DNA of 11,712 bases, taken from Candidatus Gallibacteroides avistercoris (GTDB lineage Bacteria > Bacteroidota > Bacteroidia > Bacteroidales > CHK158-818). Every line of letters starts with the position of its first letter. The stretch's first letter is position 1. The DNA is taken from contig DVNA01000180.1 in NCBI GenBank assembly GCA_018714665.1, positions 1-11,712 of the forward strand. Direction: 5' to 3'. Made by a program: the position numbers and the translations under genes. The notes under the pieces were generated by a model, which worked only from the letters and a program-made list of their open reading frames with translations, was not told where the DNA came from and searched no databases. This document shows, one piece after another, positions 1 to 6,511 of this stretch.

Positions 1-1467
1 GAATGTTTTTTTCCGGCCTCTACCGATGCCAATACGGTACGCGATCAGTTGCTGGAAATGAGCAACCTGCTGGGGAAAAATCCATCCATCGACCGCGTGG
101 CCGTCAGCCAAGGCAGCGCCCCGGCACACTATTGCCTGGTACGTCCGATGACCTCGGGCGGGGACTGTTACGGCGAGCTGATGGTCGATTGTAAAGACTA
201 CAATACCGTACTGGAACAGATACCTGCGGTACGGCAGCAGCTCCGCGAGGCCTATCCTGACGCTTACATCCGCATCCGAAAATACAACTTCTCGATCGCA
301 ACCTCCCACACCGTCGAAGTAGAATTCGCAGGGCCCGACCCAACCGTACTGCGCCATTTGAGTGCACAAGCCGAAACAATTATGCGTCGTTCACCTTATG
401 TGGACCCCTACTCGGTACAGAACAACTGGCGACCGACGAGTAAAAGCCTCGTTGCCGAATACGATCAGCAAAATGCCCTGCGTTCGGGAATCGAACGCGG
501 CGATGTGGCCAACGCTCTACTGGCCGCTACGGACGGAATGACGGTCGGGGTACTTGCCGATCAAAATCGGATGGTTACCCTCAACCTGCAAGTACGCAAT
601 GACGACGGCAGCCGCATCGAACGTCTTGAAGAGATACCGGTTTGGAGCACGATGAACATCCATCTCTCGAACGAAGAGCTGCAAGGAGCCTTGGCCGGAG
701 GGGATGCGATGAGCCGACTGCAAGACCAAATGTTCCGCGCCGTACCGCTCGATAACGTAACCCGCGGCGTACGGCTCGACTGGGACGAAGATGTTGTATG
801 GCGGCTCAACGGACGGCGCATCATCGAAGCCGAGTGTGACCCGAATCCCAACCTCGACGAAGCGACTCCGGCCAAAGTAGTCGAATCGATTCGTGATGAA
901 ATCAATGCCATCCCACTGCCCGAAGGTTATTCGATACGCTGGGCCGGCGAGGGAGAGTTACAGGATGAAGCCATATCCAACCTGATGAAGTTCGTACCGA
1001 TCACCATCTTTCTCATACTGGCTATCCTGCTGTTGCTGTTCAACGACTGGCGCAAGGTTATCCTGATCCTGCTTTGCTTCCCGTTTGTCTTCTGCGGTAT
1101 CACCCCTTCGCTGCTGCTGAGCGGACAGCCAATGACCTTCATGTCCATTATCGGGATGCTGGGACTTATCGGCATGATGGTAAAAAACGCCATCGTGCTC
1201 GTAGATGAAATCAACCGACTCCAACACGAAGAGAAAGCGACACCCTACACGGCCGTGATAGAAGCGACCGTATCGCGGGTACGCCCCGTGCTGATGGCCT
1301 CGCTGACAACTATCGTTGGTATGATTCCTCTTGTCAGAGACCCGATGTACAGCTCGATGTCAATAACAATTATGGGGGGACTGACAGCCGGTACAATCAT
1401 TACACTCATCCTGCTGCCACTCTTCTATGCAACACTATTCCATATCCGTAAAACCGCTAACCCATAA
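1..1467 (+). CDS. RND-family multidrug efflux permease, 3' part (5' end outside window)
   Basis: The reading frame is open from base 1, so this is the C-terminal 488 residues of a protein that normally has about 1,000-1,050. The first ~325 residues are periplasmic porter/docking sequence. From about residue 331 five hydrophobic segments follow, matching TM8-TM12 of the HAE-1 type: the segment containing GMMVKNAIVLVDEIN and the segment starting RVRPVLMASLTTIVGMIPL are hallmark RND motifs. Family knowledge: such inner-membrane proton-driven pumps form tripartite complexes with a periplasmic adaptor and a TolC-like channel. The channel gene follows after 13 nt, so they are probably co-transcribed; the adaptor gene is expected upstream, outside the window. 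Substrate cannot be told from this part. Codon use and G+C match the next two genes, so this looks like resident chromosome. No frameshift or internal stop is seen. Confidence 0.93.
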   Translation, partial: ECFFPASTDANTVRDQLLEMSNLLGKNPSIDRVAVSQGSAPAHYCLVRPMTSGGDCYGELMVDCKDYNTVLEQIPAVRQQLREAYPDAYIRIRKYNFSIATSHTVEVEFAGPDPTVLRHLSAQAETIMRRSPYVDPYSVQNNWRPTSKSLVAEYDQQNALRSGIERGDVANALLAATDGMTVGVLADQNRMVTLNLQVRNDDGSRIERLEEIPVWSTMNIHLSNEELQGALAGGDAMSRLQDQMFRAVPLDNVTRGVRLDWDEDVVWRLNGRRIIEAECDPNPNLDEATPAKVVESIRDEINAIPLPEGYSIRWAGEGELQDEAISNLMKFVPITIFLILAILLLLFNDWRKVILILLCFPFVFCGITPSLLLSGQPMTFMSIIGMLGLIGMMVKNAIVLVDEINRLQHEEKATPYTAVIEATVSRVRPVLMASLTTIVGMIPLVRDPMYSSMSITIMGGLTAGTIITLILLPLFYATLFHIRKTANP

Positions 1468-1480
1468 AAACGACCATCAA

Positions 1481-2800
1481 ATGAACAAGAGAAATATAAT
1501 TATTTCGTGTGGTGCCATCCTGCTCTCCCTTACAGGTGTTTGGGCACAACAACCACAACCGCTCCGTCTCACGTTGGACGAATGTCGGGAGATGGCACTG
1601 TCGCACAGCGAAGAACTGCAACAAGCGGACAACGCCCTTCGACAGGCGGAGCTCGACCAACAAATCGCCAAGACTGCTTTCCTGCCAGATTTCGACGCCT
1701 CGGCCATAGGCTCTTACATACTTCCCGATATAGACATGATGGGAATGAAACTACGGATGCGAGGCACCTATATGGCCGGTATCAATTTGACACAGCCCAT
1801 CTATGCGGGAGGAAAAATCATGACCGGAAACCGATTGGCCCGGATCGGAAAGGAAGCAGCCTCCGAACAACTCCGGATGACACGCATGGATGTGATTGTA
1901 GAGGCCGACAACGCCTATTGGAGCTATATTGCCGTAAACCGCAAAGTCCGGATGATAGAAAGTTACCAGGCCCAAATGGATACCTTGTATCGGCAAACGG
2001 AAACAGCACTGGCTGCGGGGATGGCTACCGAAAACGACTTGCTACGCATCGAAGCGAAACGCACCGAAATACACTATCAATTACAAAAAGCACAAAATGG
2101 GGCCGACCTGTGCCGGATGTCGCTCTGTCGGATTGTAGGGGCCGATTTTAATACGGGAATAGACCCCGTCGATACGGTATTCACCATTCAGGCACCCGGT
2201 ACACTCTCTCCAGAGCTCGATGCCCGACCGGAATTGCACCTGCTCGAAAAACAGGTTGTCGCCGGGAAAGAACAAGTCCGTATGGCCCGTGCCGATATGC
2301 TGCCTGTGGTAGGGTTGTCTGTCGGGTACAGCTACTACGGCAATATCAAAATCAACGGGATGGCCGATGCCGGCGGTACGATGGTACCTTATACGCAAGA
2401 GTTTCGCGACGGCCTCGGATTGGCCATGCTCTCTGTAAAGGTCCCGATTTTCCATTGGGGAGAAAACGGCAAGAAGGTCCGCAAGGCACAGTATGAATTA
2501 CGCAATGCTGAGCTCGAACTGCAAAAAAATTCCCGTTTGCTCTCGATCCAGGTACAACAGGCAATCCGCAACGTGCAGGATGGATATGGACTTGTTGAGA
2601 CAGCAAAAAAAGGATTGCAACAGGCCGAAGAGAACCTGCGGGTGATGCACAACCGGTATGCCGCGTCGATGGCCCCGCTGACCGACCTGCTCGATGCCCA
2701 GTCAGGATGGAAGCAGGCCGCAAGCAACCTGATTGAAGCACAAGCACAATACAAAATTTACGAAACGGAATATCTGCGAAGTACCGGAATGTTGGAATGA
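1481..2800 (+). CDS. TolC-like outer-membrane efflux channel (OEP family)
   Basis: This 439-residue protein fits the usual TolC/OprM length. I chose the ATG at 1481 because it opens with a clean signal peptide (positively charged MNKR, a hydrophobic core to about residue 20, and VWA before Q23 as the likely cleavage site). A longer in-frame start at 1427 would lie inside the permease gene and spoil this signal. The mature protein shows two similar OEP halves rich in long amphipathic helices, with typical stretches such as LTLDECREMAL near the N-terminus, NLTQPIYAGGK in the middle and NRYAASMAPLTDLLDAQ near the C-terminus. Family knowledge: it forms a trimeric beta-barrel and periplasmic tunnel serving an RND or ABC pump. 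It starts 13 nt after the RND permease, so it is almost surely that pump's exit duct. No Shine-Dalgarno is visible, as is common in Bacteroidetes. Hairpins at 2848-2866 and 2883-2931 end the unit. Confidence 0.93.
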   Translation: MNKRNIIISCGAILLSLTGVWAQQPQPLRLTLDECREMALSHSEELQQADNALRQAELDQQIAKTAFLPDFDASAIGSYILPDIDMMGMKLRMRGTYMAGINLTQPIYAGGKIMTGNRLARIGKEAASEQLRMTRMDVIVEADNAYWSYIAVNRKVRMIESYQAQMDTLYRQTETALAAGMATENDLLRIEAKRTEIHYQLQKAQNGADLCRMSLCRIVGADFNTGIDPVDTVFTIQAPGTLSPELDARPELHLLEKQVVAGKEQVRMARADMLPVVGLSVGYSYYGNIKINGMADAGGTMVPYTQEFRDGLGLAMLSVKVPIFHWGENGKKVRKAQYELRNAELELQKNSRLLSIQVQQAIRNVQDGYGLVETAKKGLQQAEENLRVMHNRYAASMAPLTDLLDAQSGWKQAASNLIEAQAQYKIYETEYLRSTGMLE

Positions 2801-2847
2801 TTTGAAGAATCCGGGATGGAGTAAACTCCCCTAACAAGAAAGAGCCC

Positions 2848-2866
2848 TATCTCGTACTGCGAGATA
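2848..2866. other. Small perfect hairpin after the efflux operon
   Basis: TATCTCG (2848-2854) pairs perfectly with CGAGATA (2860-2866) around a 5-nt loop. It is followed by TTAAGG rather than a T-run, so alone it is a poor intrinsic terminator. It may stabilise the 3' end of the efflux mRNA ahead of the larger hairpin 17 nt downstream. Confidence 0.45.
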
Positions 2867-2882
2867 TTAAGGTCGTTTGATG

Positions 2883-2931
2883 TAAAACAGGATTCAGATA
2901 GGTTGAATACCCTGATCTGAATCCTGTTTTA
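2883..2931. terminator. Strong 17-bp hairpin terminator behind the efflux operon
   Basis: TAAAACAGGATTCAGAT (2883-2899) and ATCTGAATCCTGTTTTA (2915-2931) are exact reverse complements separated by 15 nt. The 5' arm begins with an A-run and the 3' arm ends in GTTTTATTT, the layout of a Rho-independent terminator that can work from either side. It lies 82 nt past the channel gene stop and 262 nt before the transporter start, so it should end the efflux transcript. Confidence 0.85.
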
Positions 2932-3192
2932 TTTACACATAGTTTTAGACAATACCGTAAAATCAAAACAAATTATACATAACTTGTCTGCCTTTTCTCC
3001 TTACAGTTTTTCCCTTTATCTCCTTCTCCATACCTGTTACAAATATCACGCACATTCCAATAGGCCTCTTCATTCCTGAAAAACCACCCGATTATTTCAG
3101 TCTCATTCGATAAATTTGTTTGTAAATTACGGGGAATTCTTCGAAATTCCAACAAGAAACATTACCTTTGATATTATAAAAACCATACACTT
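2932..3192. other. Intergenic leader region of the YeiH-type transporter
   Basis: No credible gene is seen here. Two matches to the Bacteroidetes -7 promoter motif face the transporter: TAAATTTG at 3111-3118 and TACCTTTG at 3163-3170; neither has a perfect -33 TTTG at the usual distance of about 19-20 nt. Between them GGAATT (3133-3138) and AATTCC (3145-3150) form a dyad with a 6-nt centre, placed where a regulator could cover the -33 region of the second candidate promoter. The dyad as an operator is inference only. Confidence 0.5.
3163..3170 (+). promoter_or_regulatory. Candidate Bacteroidetes -7 element for the YeiH-type transporter
   Basis: TACCTTTG is an exact match to TAnnTTTG and ends 22 nt before the ATG at 3193, which would give a short leader. 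The -33 region has no exact TTTG, so the call rests on the -7 motif and position alone. Confidence 0.5.
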
Positions 3193-4203
3193 ATGAAACT
3201 TTCTGAAAAACAAGGTAATATACTGCATGGTATTCTGCTCATCACGCTGTTCTCCTGTGCCGCCTTCTATCTGGCTGACACGGATATTGCCCGTCGGCTA
3301 TCGTTCAGCCCTCTCATCATCGGCATCCTGTTGGGTATGCTCTATGCGAACAGCCTGCGCAACCGACTGCCCGAAACATGGGTTCCCGGTATTCTTTTCT
3401 GCTCCAAACAGATCCTCCGCGCAGGTATCGTCCTTTACGGATTCCGCCTCACATTCCAAAGTGTGGCAGCCATCGGAACTCCCGCAATAGGAATCGATGC
3501 CATCGTTGTGGTGGGAACAATCTTGCTGGGCATCCTGTTGGGCCGACTGTTGAAAATGGACAGCGACCTGGCCCTCCTGACCTCAACCGGCAGTGCCATC
3601 TGCGGCGCAGCTGCCGTATTGGGTGCCGAACCCGTCGTCAAGGCCGAACCTCACAAAACGGCAGTTGCCGTATCAACGGTAGTTATCTTCGGCACCATCT
3701 CAATGTTCCTCTACCCCGCCCTGTGGCGTGCCGGGATGCTCGACCTCTCGCCCGAACAGATGGGGCTCTATACAGGTGCTACCCTTCATGAAGTAGCCCA
3801 CGTCGTAGGGGCCGGAAACGCAATGGGAGAAACAATTGCCGATAGCGCCGTCATCGTCAAGATGATCCGTGTAATGATGCTGGCTCCGGTTCTGCTGGTC
3901 ATGGGACTTCTGTTGTCCCGCAAACGGGGATCGCAAAAAGGTACCAAGATAACCATTCCCTGGTTTGCTTTCGGGTTTCTGGCCATCATCGGATTCAACT
4001 CACTCAACCTACTCCCTGCAACCGTTGTCAACGGAATCAATTCATTCGACACATTTTTGCTGACAATGGCCATGACAGCCCTCGGTACCGAAACCAGCAT
4101 CGAGAAGTTCAAACGAGCCGGCGCCAAGCCATTCCTGCTGGCAGCATTGCTATACGTCTGGTTGTTAGGAGGAGGCTACCTGTTGGCAAAGTGGTTATTG
4201 TAG
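3193..4203 (+). CDS. YeiH/UPF0324-family membrane transporter (putative sulfate exporter family)
   Basis: A 336-residue, strongly hydrophobic protein with about ten membrane segments, matching the 330-350 residues usual for the YeiH (Cons_hypoth698, UPF0324) family. Recognisable signatures are GSAICGAA at residues 133-140, followed by GAEPVV and a conserved hydrophilic-to-TM turn, and GATLHEVAHVVGAG around residues 195-208 with H199, E200 and H203 inside a membrane-associated segment. Members are annotated as putative sulfate exporters, but the substrate is not firmly known for most, so the function is given at family level only. The gene stands alone: a terminator lies upstream, and a GC hairpin (4238-4256) lies 34 nt past the stop. 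Codon use matches the efflux genes, placing it on the resident-chromosome side of the junction near 4257. The ATG at 3193 follows an AT-rich leader without Shine-Dalgarno. Confidence 0.9.
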   Translation: MKLSEKQGNILHGILLITLFSCAAFYLADTDIARRLSFSPLIIGILLGMLYANSLRNRLPETWVPGILFCSKQILRAGIVLYGFRLTFQSVAAIGTPAIGIDAIVVVGTILLGILLGRLLKMDSDLALLTSTGSAICGAAAVLGAEPVVKAEPHKTAVAVSTVVIFGTISMFLYPALWRAGMLDLSPEQMGLYTGATLHEVAHVVGAGNAMGETIADSAVIVKMIRVMMLAPVLLVMGLLLSRKRGSQKGTKITIPWFAFGFLAIIGFNSLNLLPATVVNGINSFDTFLLTMAMTALGTETSIEKFKRAGAKPFLLAALLYVWLLGGGYLLAKWLL

Positions 4204-4364
4204 CCCCATACAAGCAGCCCGGCAAACGATTCTGCTCTTGGCGGATTATCCGCCAATAAATCGTATTCCACTACCAATACGGCGGGGTAGGTTTTGTCTG
4301 TCTCTGCATCTTTGGGGACACGGAGCCGATATCTGCCAAGCGGGTATAGTCTTTTCGGTCTCCC
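4204..4364 (-). pseudogene. Relic 5' end of a tyrosine recombinase/integrase
   Basis: On the minus strand, from 4364 leftwards, one frame reads GRPKRLYPLGRYRLRVPKDA and then ETDKTYPAVLVVEY. I recognise the RLYPLG-RYRLRVPKDA stretch from memory as the start of the arm-type DNA-binding N-terminal region of Bacteroidetes tyrosine recombinases, which run on for some 400 residues; here similarity fades after about 35 codons, near 4260, where the transporter's terminator hairpin begins. An AGGAGG Shine-Dalgarno sits at 4375-4380, but the frame is preceded by TAA (4365-4367) instead of a start codon, so initiation is lost as well. A competing frame (4271-4471, 66 codons, no good start) overlaps it and I consider it spurious. 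Nothing of the catalytic domain (R...HxxR...Y) remains. I infer a truncated integrase left at the island edge; the identification rests on motif recall, not on a search. Confidence 0.5.
4238..4256 (+). terminator. GC-rich hairpin after the YeiH-type gene
   Basis: TTGGCGG (4238-4244) pairs with CCGCCAA (4250-4256) around ATTAT, 34 nt after the transporter stop. The following TAAATCG is only weakly T-rich, so termination efficiency is uncertain. The hairpin also marks the last sequence that clearly belongs to the transporter side of the island junction. Confidence 0.55.
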
Positions 4365-4403
4365 TTATGTTTTTCCTCCTGTTTTATTATCCCCGAGGAT
4401 AAA

Positions 4404-4431
4404 CAAAGGTAATGAATTTTGCACAAACAAA
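4404..4431 (-). promoter_or_regulatory. Promoter-like sequence facing the recombinase relic
   Basis: Read on the minus strand, TTTGTTTG (4431-4424) is followed by TACCTTTG (4411-4404), a perfect TAnnTTTG -7 element. The spacing from the first TTTG is 16 nt, shorter than the usual ~19-20. It points at the AGGAGG and the recombinase relic, and overlaps the left end of repeat copy 1. Confidence 0.4.
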
Positions 4432-4462
4432 CCGCACCGTCTGAGACGGTCTGAGGTGATGG
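4411..4462. repeat. 52-bp interspersed repeat, copy 1
   Basis: This copy matches copy 2 (6657-6708) at 49 of 52 positions by eye, in the same orientation. The core is ACAAACAAACCGCACC followed by the dyad ACCGTC-TGA-GACGGT (4436-4450) and CTGAGG. It begins 28 nt past the 3' end of hipT. Read on the minus strand, the hairpin is followed by GCGGTTTGTTTG, so it might also act as a 3' hairpin for the hip operon. Confidence 0.8.
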
Positions 4463-4490
4463 AATTGACAATGGTAACAGACAGGATGTC

Positions 4491-5429
4491 CTACTCCATG
4501 ATTCTATCTATACGCTCTGTAATCAGCTCTGCATACTTGTCTTTAAGCTCATCATTCAGAAATGAATTGCCGATAAACTTTTTCATTTCAGGCAAAAGTT
4601 TTACATATTTGCCGATAAGACGTTCTATCGTTTTCTGTTCAATACCCATTGTCTGACCTGATATTATGAAATCCGATCGTTTCAACTTTTTCTTTTTCCC
4701 ATTCAAGGTCAATGCCAACTCCTCATCGTCTTTCGGATTAAGGATTACGGCATTAAGCATATCGTAAGCCGGAGTTAGCCGTATATAGCCATCATATGGT
4801 TCAAACAAAGAAAAATTCTTCAGATGCATGTCATTGTTTCCGGTAATCCATGAGAACAATATAACTTCAAAGAAATTTATCACATTCATTTTGGGCATTG
4901 AAGAATATTGTACTATCGCTTTGGCGATACGTTCATAACTGCTTTTGTATTTATATTCAGTCTGTCTTTCGGTCAACTGGCACATGTCTTCCATAGCCAC
5001 CTTTTCACCGGAATTTGAGCGATCAATCCTCTTTGTCAGATAACACAGGCTATTGTCGGCCATACGCATCAACGTATGAGGCACCACGCCGATTTTAGCC
5101 AATTCTGCCAAATGCATGGTCAGGTCTTCAATTTCCGGCATTTGGGCAAATTGTATCGTTTGAGGTTTGCATATAAAGCCTCCCCATAAGCCCACAATGG
5201 TCAACCGTTGACTGCCTTCATGTTCATTAAGATGCAAGGACAATTTTGGCTGTACACCGGTGAGGGAAGTCTGGTCTTTTATAATCTGTATGGCCAGTTT
5301 TTCCAAATCTTCACAAGTGTAATCCAACGCCGGTACTTCCTCTGTGCCGAAGAACTTCTTCGCGCACTTGGCATGAAAATCCTTCTCTCCCTTTTCAAGC
5401 GGACGGTAACAATACAAGCATTTACACAT
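4491..5429 (-). CDS. hipT: HipT-like HipA-family Ser/Thr kinase toxin
   Basis: A 312-residue protein with the catalytic part of HipA but without its ~100-residue N-terminal domain, which is encoded by the preceding gene. Visible motifs: a Gly-rich-loop region S55-L-T57-G-V-Q-P-K, in which the Ser/Thr pair corresponds to the autophosphorylated loop serines of HipA/HipT; FICKP with K88 as likely ATP-binding Lys; the catalytic loop GNNDMHLKN with D200; and PAYD with D223. The 23-residue spacing between the two Asp equals that of D309 and D332 in E. coli HipA. The N-terminus carries CKCLYC...H19..C22, a possible Zn-binding start. I place the start at the ATG at 5429, because GAGGAGG (5439-5445) lies 9 nt upstream; the longer frame would begin with TTG inside that Shine-Dalgarno. 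It overlaps hipS by 8 nt (ATGTGTAA). Family knowledge: HipA phosphorylates glutamyl-tRNA synthetase and HipT tryptophanyl-tRNA synthetase; the target here is unknown. Confidence 0.88.
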   Translation of the reverse strand: MCKCLYCYRPLEKGEKDFHAKCAKKFFGTEEVPALDYTCEDLEKLAIQIIKDQTSLTGVQPKLSLHLNEHEGSQRLTIVGLWGGFICKPQTIQFAQMPEIEDLTMHLAELAKIGVVPHTLMRMADNSLCYLTKRIDRSNSGEKVAMEDMCQLTERQTEYKYKSSYERIAKAIVQYSSMPKMNVINFFEVILFSWITGNNDMHLKNFSLFEPYDGYIRLTPAYDMLNAVILNPKDDEELALTLNGKKKKLKRSDFIISGQTMGIEQKTIERLIGKYVKLLPEMKKFIGNSFLNDELKDKYAELITERIDRIME

Positions 5430-5760
5430 TTGTACTTTCCTCCTCAATTACAGGTTCAACACTAACGGCTCCTATACAGTCCCTGCAGCAAAGCAGCAAC
5501 AGGGACATTCTGTCAAGCAGACTTATATCCGTATTGCGCAACGCCACATCCAGCAGCCATCCCTCAGGTATGAGACCGTCAAAGAAAGGGAAGAGCACAT
5601 TGCTTCTGAAAACTTCCTTCTGCAAAGGCATAGTAAGGCTGACAGGTTTCGCTTCATTTAATACCAAATATTCCGGAAGATAACAGAATTCATAACCGTC
5701 ATCTCCTTCTGTAAGGACTCCAGCCAATACATTTTTATAATATATGTTTGCCCGTTTCAT
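5422..5760 (-). CDS. hipS: HipS-like protein (stand-alone HipA N-terminal domain)
   Basis: The 112 residues correspond to the HipA N-terminal 'couple_hipA' domain on its own. Signatures are the short beta-rich opening with GVLTEGDDGYEF, KPVSLTMPL (residues 38-46), FFDGLIPEGW (59-68) and a closing RDCIGAVSVEP. In classical HipA this domain is fused to the kinase; here it is a separate gene between hipB and hipT, as in the tripartite HipBST system of enteropathogenic E. coli, where HipS is the antitoxin that blocks the kinase. A Trp there (W65 as I remember) is reported to reach into the kinase site; W68 in PEGW is a plausible counterpart, by analogy only. Start and stop overlap both neighbours (ATGA with hipB, ATGTGTAA with hipT), implying translational coupling and matched dosage. 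No internal sign of a frameshift splitting an ancestral hipA: the downstream gene has its own strong Shine-Dalgarno. Confidence 0.85.
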   Translation of the reverse strand: MKRANIYYKNVLAGVLTEGDDGYEFCYLPEYLVLNEAKPVSLTMPLQKEVFRSNVLFPFFDGLIPEGWLLDVALRNTDISLLDRMSLLLLCCRDCIGAVSVEPVIEEESTNV

Positions 5761-5966
5761 CGTTGTTTGTTTTGTTTCGGTTGTGGAACCATCTCATAAT
5801 TAAAGAAATCAAGCAATTGGTTTACTTTGTCAAGGCGTAATGTGGATTTTCCCTGTTCCAAATCACGGACAAACCGTAGTCCGACTCCTGACTTGAGGGA
5901 AAGCTCCTCCTGTGTCATATTGAATTGCTTGCGCAATAATTTGACGGTAGCTGATAGTGTATTCAT
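5757..5966 (-). CDS. hipB: HipB-like Xre-family HTH antitoxin/repressor
   Basis: A 69-residue protein starting MNTLSATVKLLRKQF. I prefer the ATG at 5966 to a longer frame beginning upstream, because that extension (MYICTRTDIIYD) would be read from within the candidate promoter and first operator. Residues 17-40 form the HTH (MTQEELSLKSGV as helix 2 and turn, then recognition helix RFVRDLEQGK), as in HipB/Xre regulators. The C-terminal tail after residue 60 is short and basic. Family knowledge: HipB binds operator repeats upstream of its own operon as a dimer and takes part in neutralising the kinase. The context agrees: it is the first gene of the operon, its stop overlaps the hipS start (ATGA), and three operator-like repeats lie upstream. 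No Shine-Dalgarno is seen before the ATG. Confidence 0.85.
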   Translation of the reverse strand: MNTLSATVKLLRKQFNMTQEELSLKSGVGLRFVRDLEQGKSTLRLDKVNQLLDFFNYEMVPQPKQNKQR

Positions 5967-5976
5967 ATCGTAAATT

Positions 5977-6078
5977 ATATCAGTTCGGGTACAAATATAC
6001 ATAATTATTCTGATTTATACCATATTGGGTATAAATATTCGTTCCAAATGCGAATTATATCATTATGGGTATAATATT
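5977..6078. promoter_or_regulatory. Three hip operator-like repeats with exact 40-bp spacing
   Basis: Three 22-bp direct repeats lie at 5977-5998, 6017-6038 and 6057-6078, with start-to-start spacing of exactly 40 bp each time (about four helical turns). Aligned, they share ATA(T/C)CA....GGGTA.AA.AT. Each contains a dyad ATA(T/C)C-N6-GGTA(T/C) at 5977-5992, 6017-6032 and 6057-6072; the middle one is perfectly symmetric (ATACC/GGTAT). This parallels the E. coli hip operators (TATCC-N8-GGATA in several copies) in form though not in exact sequence. The repeat nearest hipB overlaps the candidate -7 element, which suggests autorepression by looping or cooperative binding on one DNA face. Confidence 0.75.
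5992..5999 (-). promoter_or_regulatory. Candidate -7 promoter element of the hip operon
   Basis: On the minus strand this reads TATATTTG, a perfect TAnnTTTG match, 25 nt upstream of the hipB ATG. It abuts and overlaps the first operator-like repeat, so bound HipB would cover the start region. No clear TTTG is found at -33. Confidence 0.6.
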
Positions 6079-6237
6079 CCGTCTCTATTTTCTTGCACTA
6101 ACCGTTATACGAACTGCTGATATTATTCGCGAACACACCTTACGATCAGATTGGCGCAACAGTGTTTACCAAATCCAAAATCCGCAAGTCTGTCGAGGAA
6201 ATCTACCACAATATATCATTTTCCTAAACGAGATTTT

Positions 6238-6264
6238 AATTGTGCAGTTGGAGACTGCACAATT
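6238..6264. repeat. Perfect 11-bp hairpin in the spacer
   Basis: AATTGTGCAGT (6238-6248) and ACTGCACAATT (6254-6264) are exact complements around the 5-nt loop TGGAG. The flanks are ATTTT on the left and TGTCC on the right. On the minus strand the right arm is followed by AAAATC, so it is not a textbook terminator on either strand. It may be a structured RNA element, a protein-binding palindrome or a weak terminator. Confidence 0.65.
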
Positions 6265-6270
6265 TGTCCA

Positions 6271-6405
6271 ATCTATGACCGGATAAATGTATGAACAAAT
6301 ATGCCCTACCAGAAACTTATACATTATCCATACCAATATGAATGTTATTTTTCGTATAAACCAACATATATTTTCTAACTGTGTTAGGAATAACCGGTCA
6401 TATAT
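6271..6405. repeat. Separated inverted repeat around CTATGACCGG
   Basis: TATGACCGG (6274-6282) and CCGGTCATA (6394-6402) are exact reverse complements 111 nt apart. The match continues imperfectly on both sides (AAT on the outside, TA on the inside). The enclosed segment has no recognisable gene. It could be ends of a small inserted or miniature element, but no target duplication is seen. Confidence 0.45.
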
Positions 6406-6468
6406 TCCCGAGGAAAAGAACGAAGGATGTATTTTAGACAAACAAATCCCGATTTCTCCTCCAAAAAT

Positions 6469-6511
6469 TGTATTTTGTCCAAACAAACCGCACCATTTGA
6501 GGCGGTCAGAC
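6469..6511. repeat. Interspersed repeat, copy 3 (diverged)
   Basis: Shares TG.ATTTTG..CAAACAAACCGCACC with copies 1 and 2, then differs: the dyad ACCGTC/GACGGT is replaced by ACCATTTGAGGCGGT. A different pairing ACCGC (6487-6491) with GCGGT (6502-6506) remains possible, so folding may be conserved although the bases differ. Same orientation as the other copies. Confidence 0.6.

Larger units (their letters stand above)
6079..6468. other. Gene-poor spacer with hairpins upstream of the hip operon
   Basis: No convincing gene is seen in this stretch. It holds an 11-bp hairpin (6238-6264), a widely spaced inverted repeat (6271-6405), and near 6431-6446 a sequence (ATTTTAGACAAACAAATCCC) resembling the left part of the repeat family. 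At 6405-6422 a CCCGAGGAAAAG-like sequence also resembles bases just left of copy 1 (4392-4403). A 42-codon open stretch at 6102-6227 lacks a start codon. Confidence 0.6.

Noticed and set aside
2352..2837. 161-codon minus-strand frame opposite the TolC-like gene
   Set aside because: Low-complexity Arg/Pro/Ser composition typical of a shadow in GC-rich coding DNA; the plus-strand gene is certain.
2973..3155. 60-codon minus-strand frame facing away from the transporter
   Set aside because: It needs a TTG start, has no Shine-Dalgarno or family match, and overlaps the candidate promoter region of the transporter.
4271..4471. 66-codon minus-strand frame over the recombinase relic
   Set aside because: It begins inside repeat copy 1, and the frame with recombinase-like residues is a different one.
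6102..6227. Plus-strand stretch reading PLYELLILFANTPYDQIG and ending in EEIYHNISFS
   Set aside because: The composition looks protein-like and it might be a gene remnant, but there is no start codon, no family I can name, and it sits in the upstream region of the hip operon. Too weak to list as a pseudogene.
6166..6486. 106-codon minus-strand open frame in the spacer
   Set aside because: It starts with TTG inside repeat copy 3, crosses three inverted repeats, has an odd Cys/Ile/Trp-rich composition and no recognisable motif.
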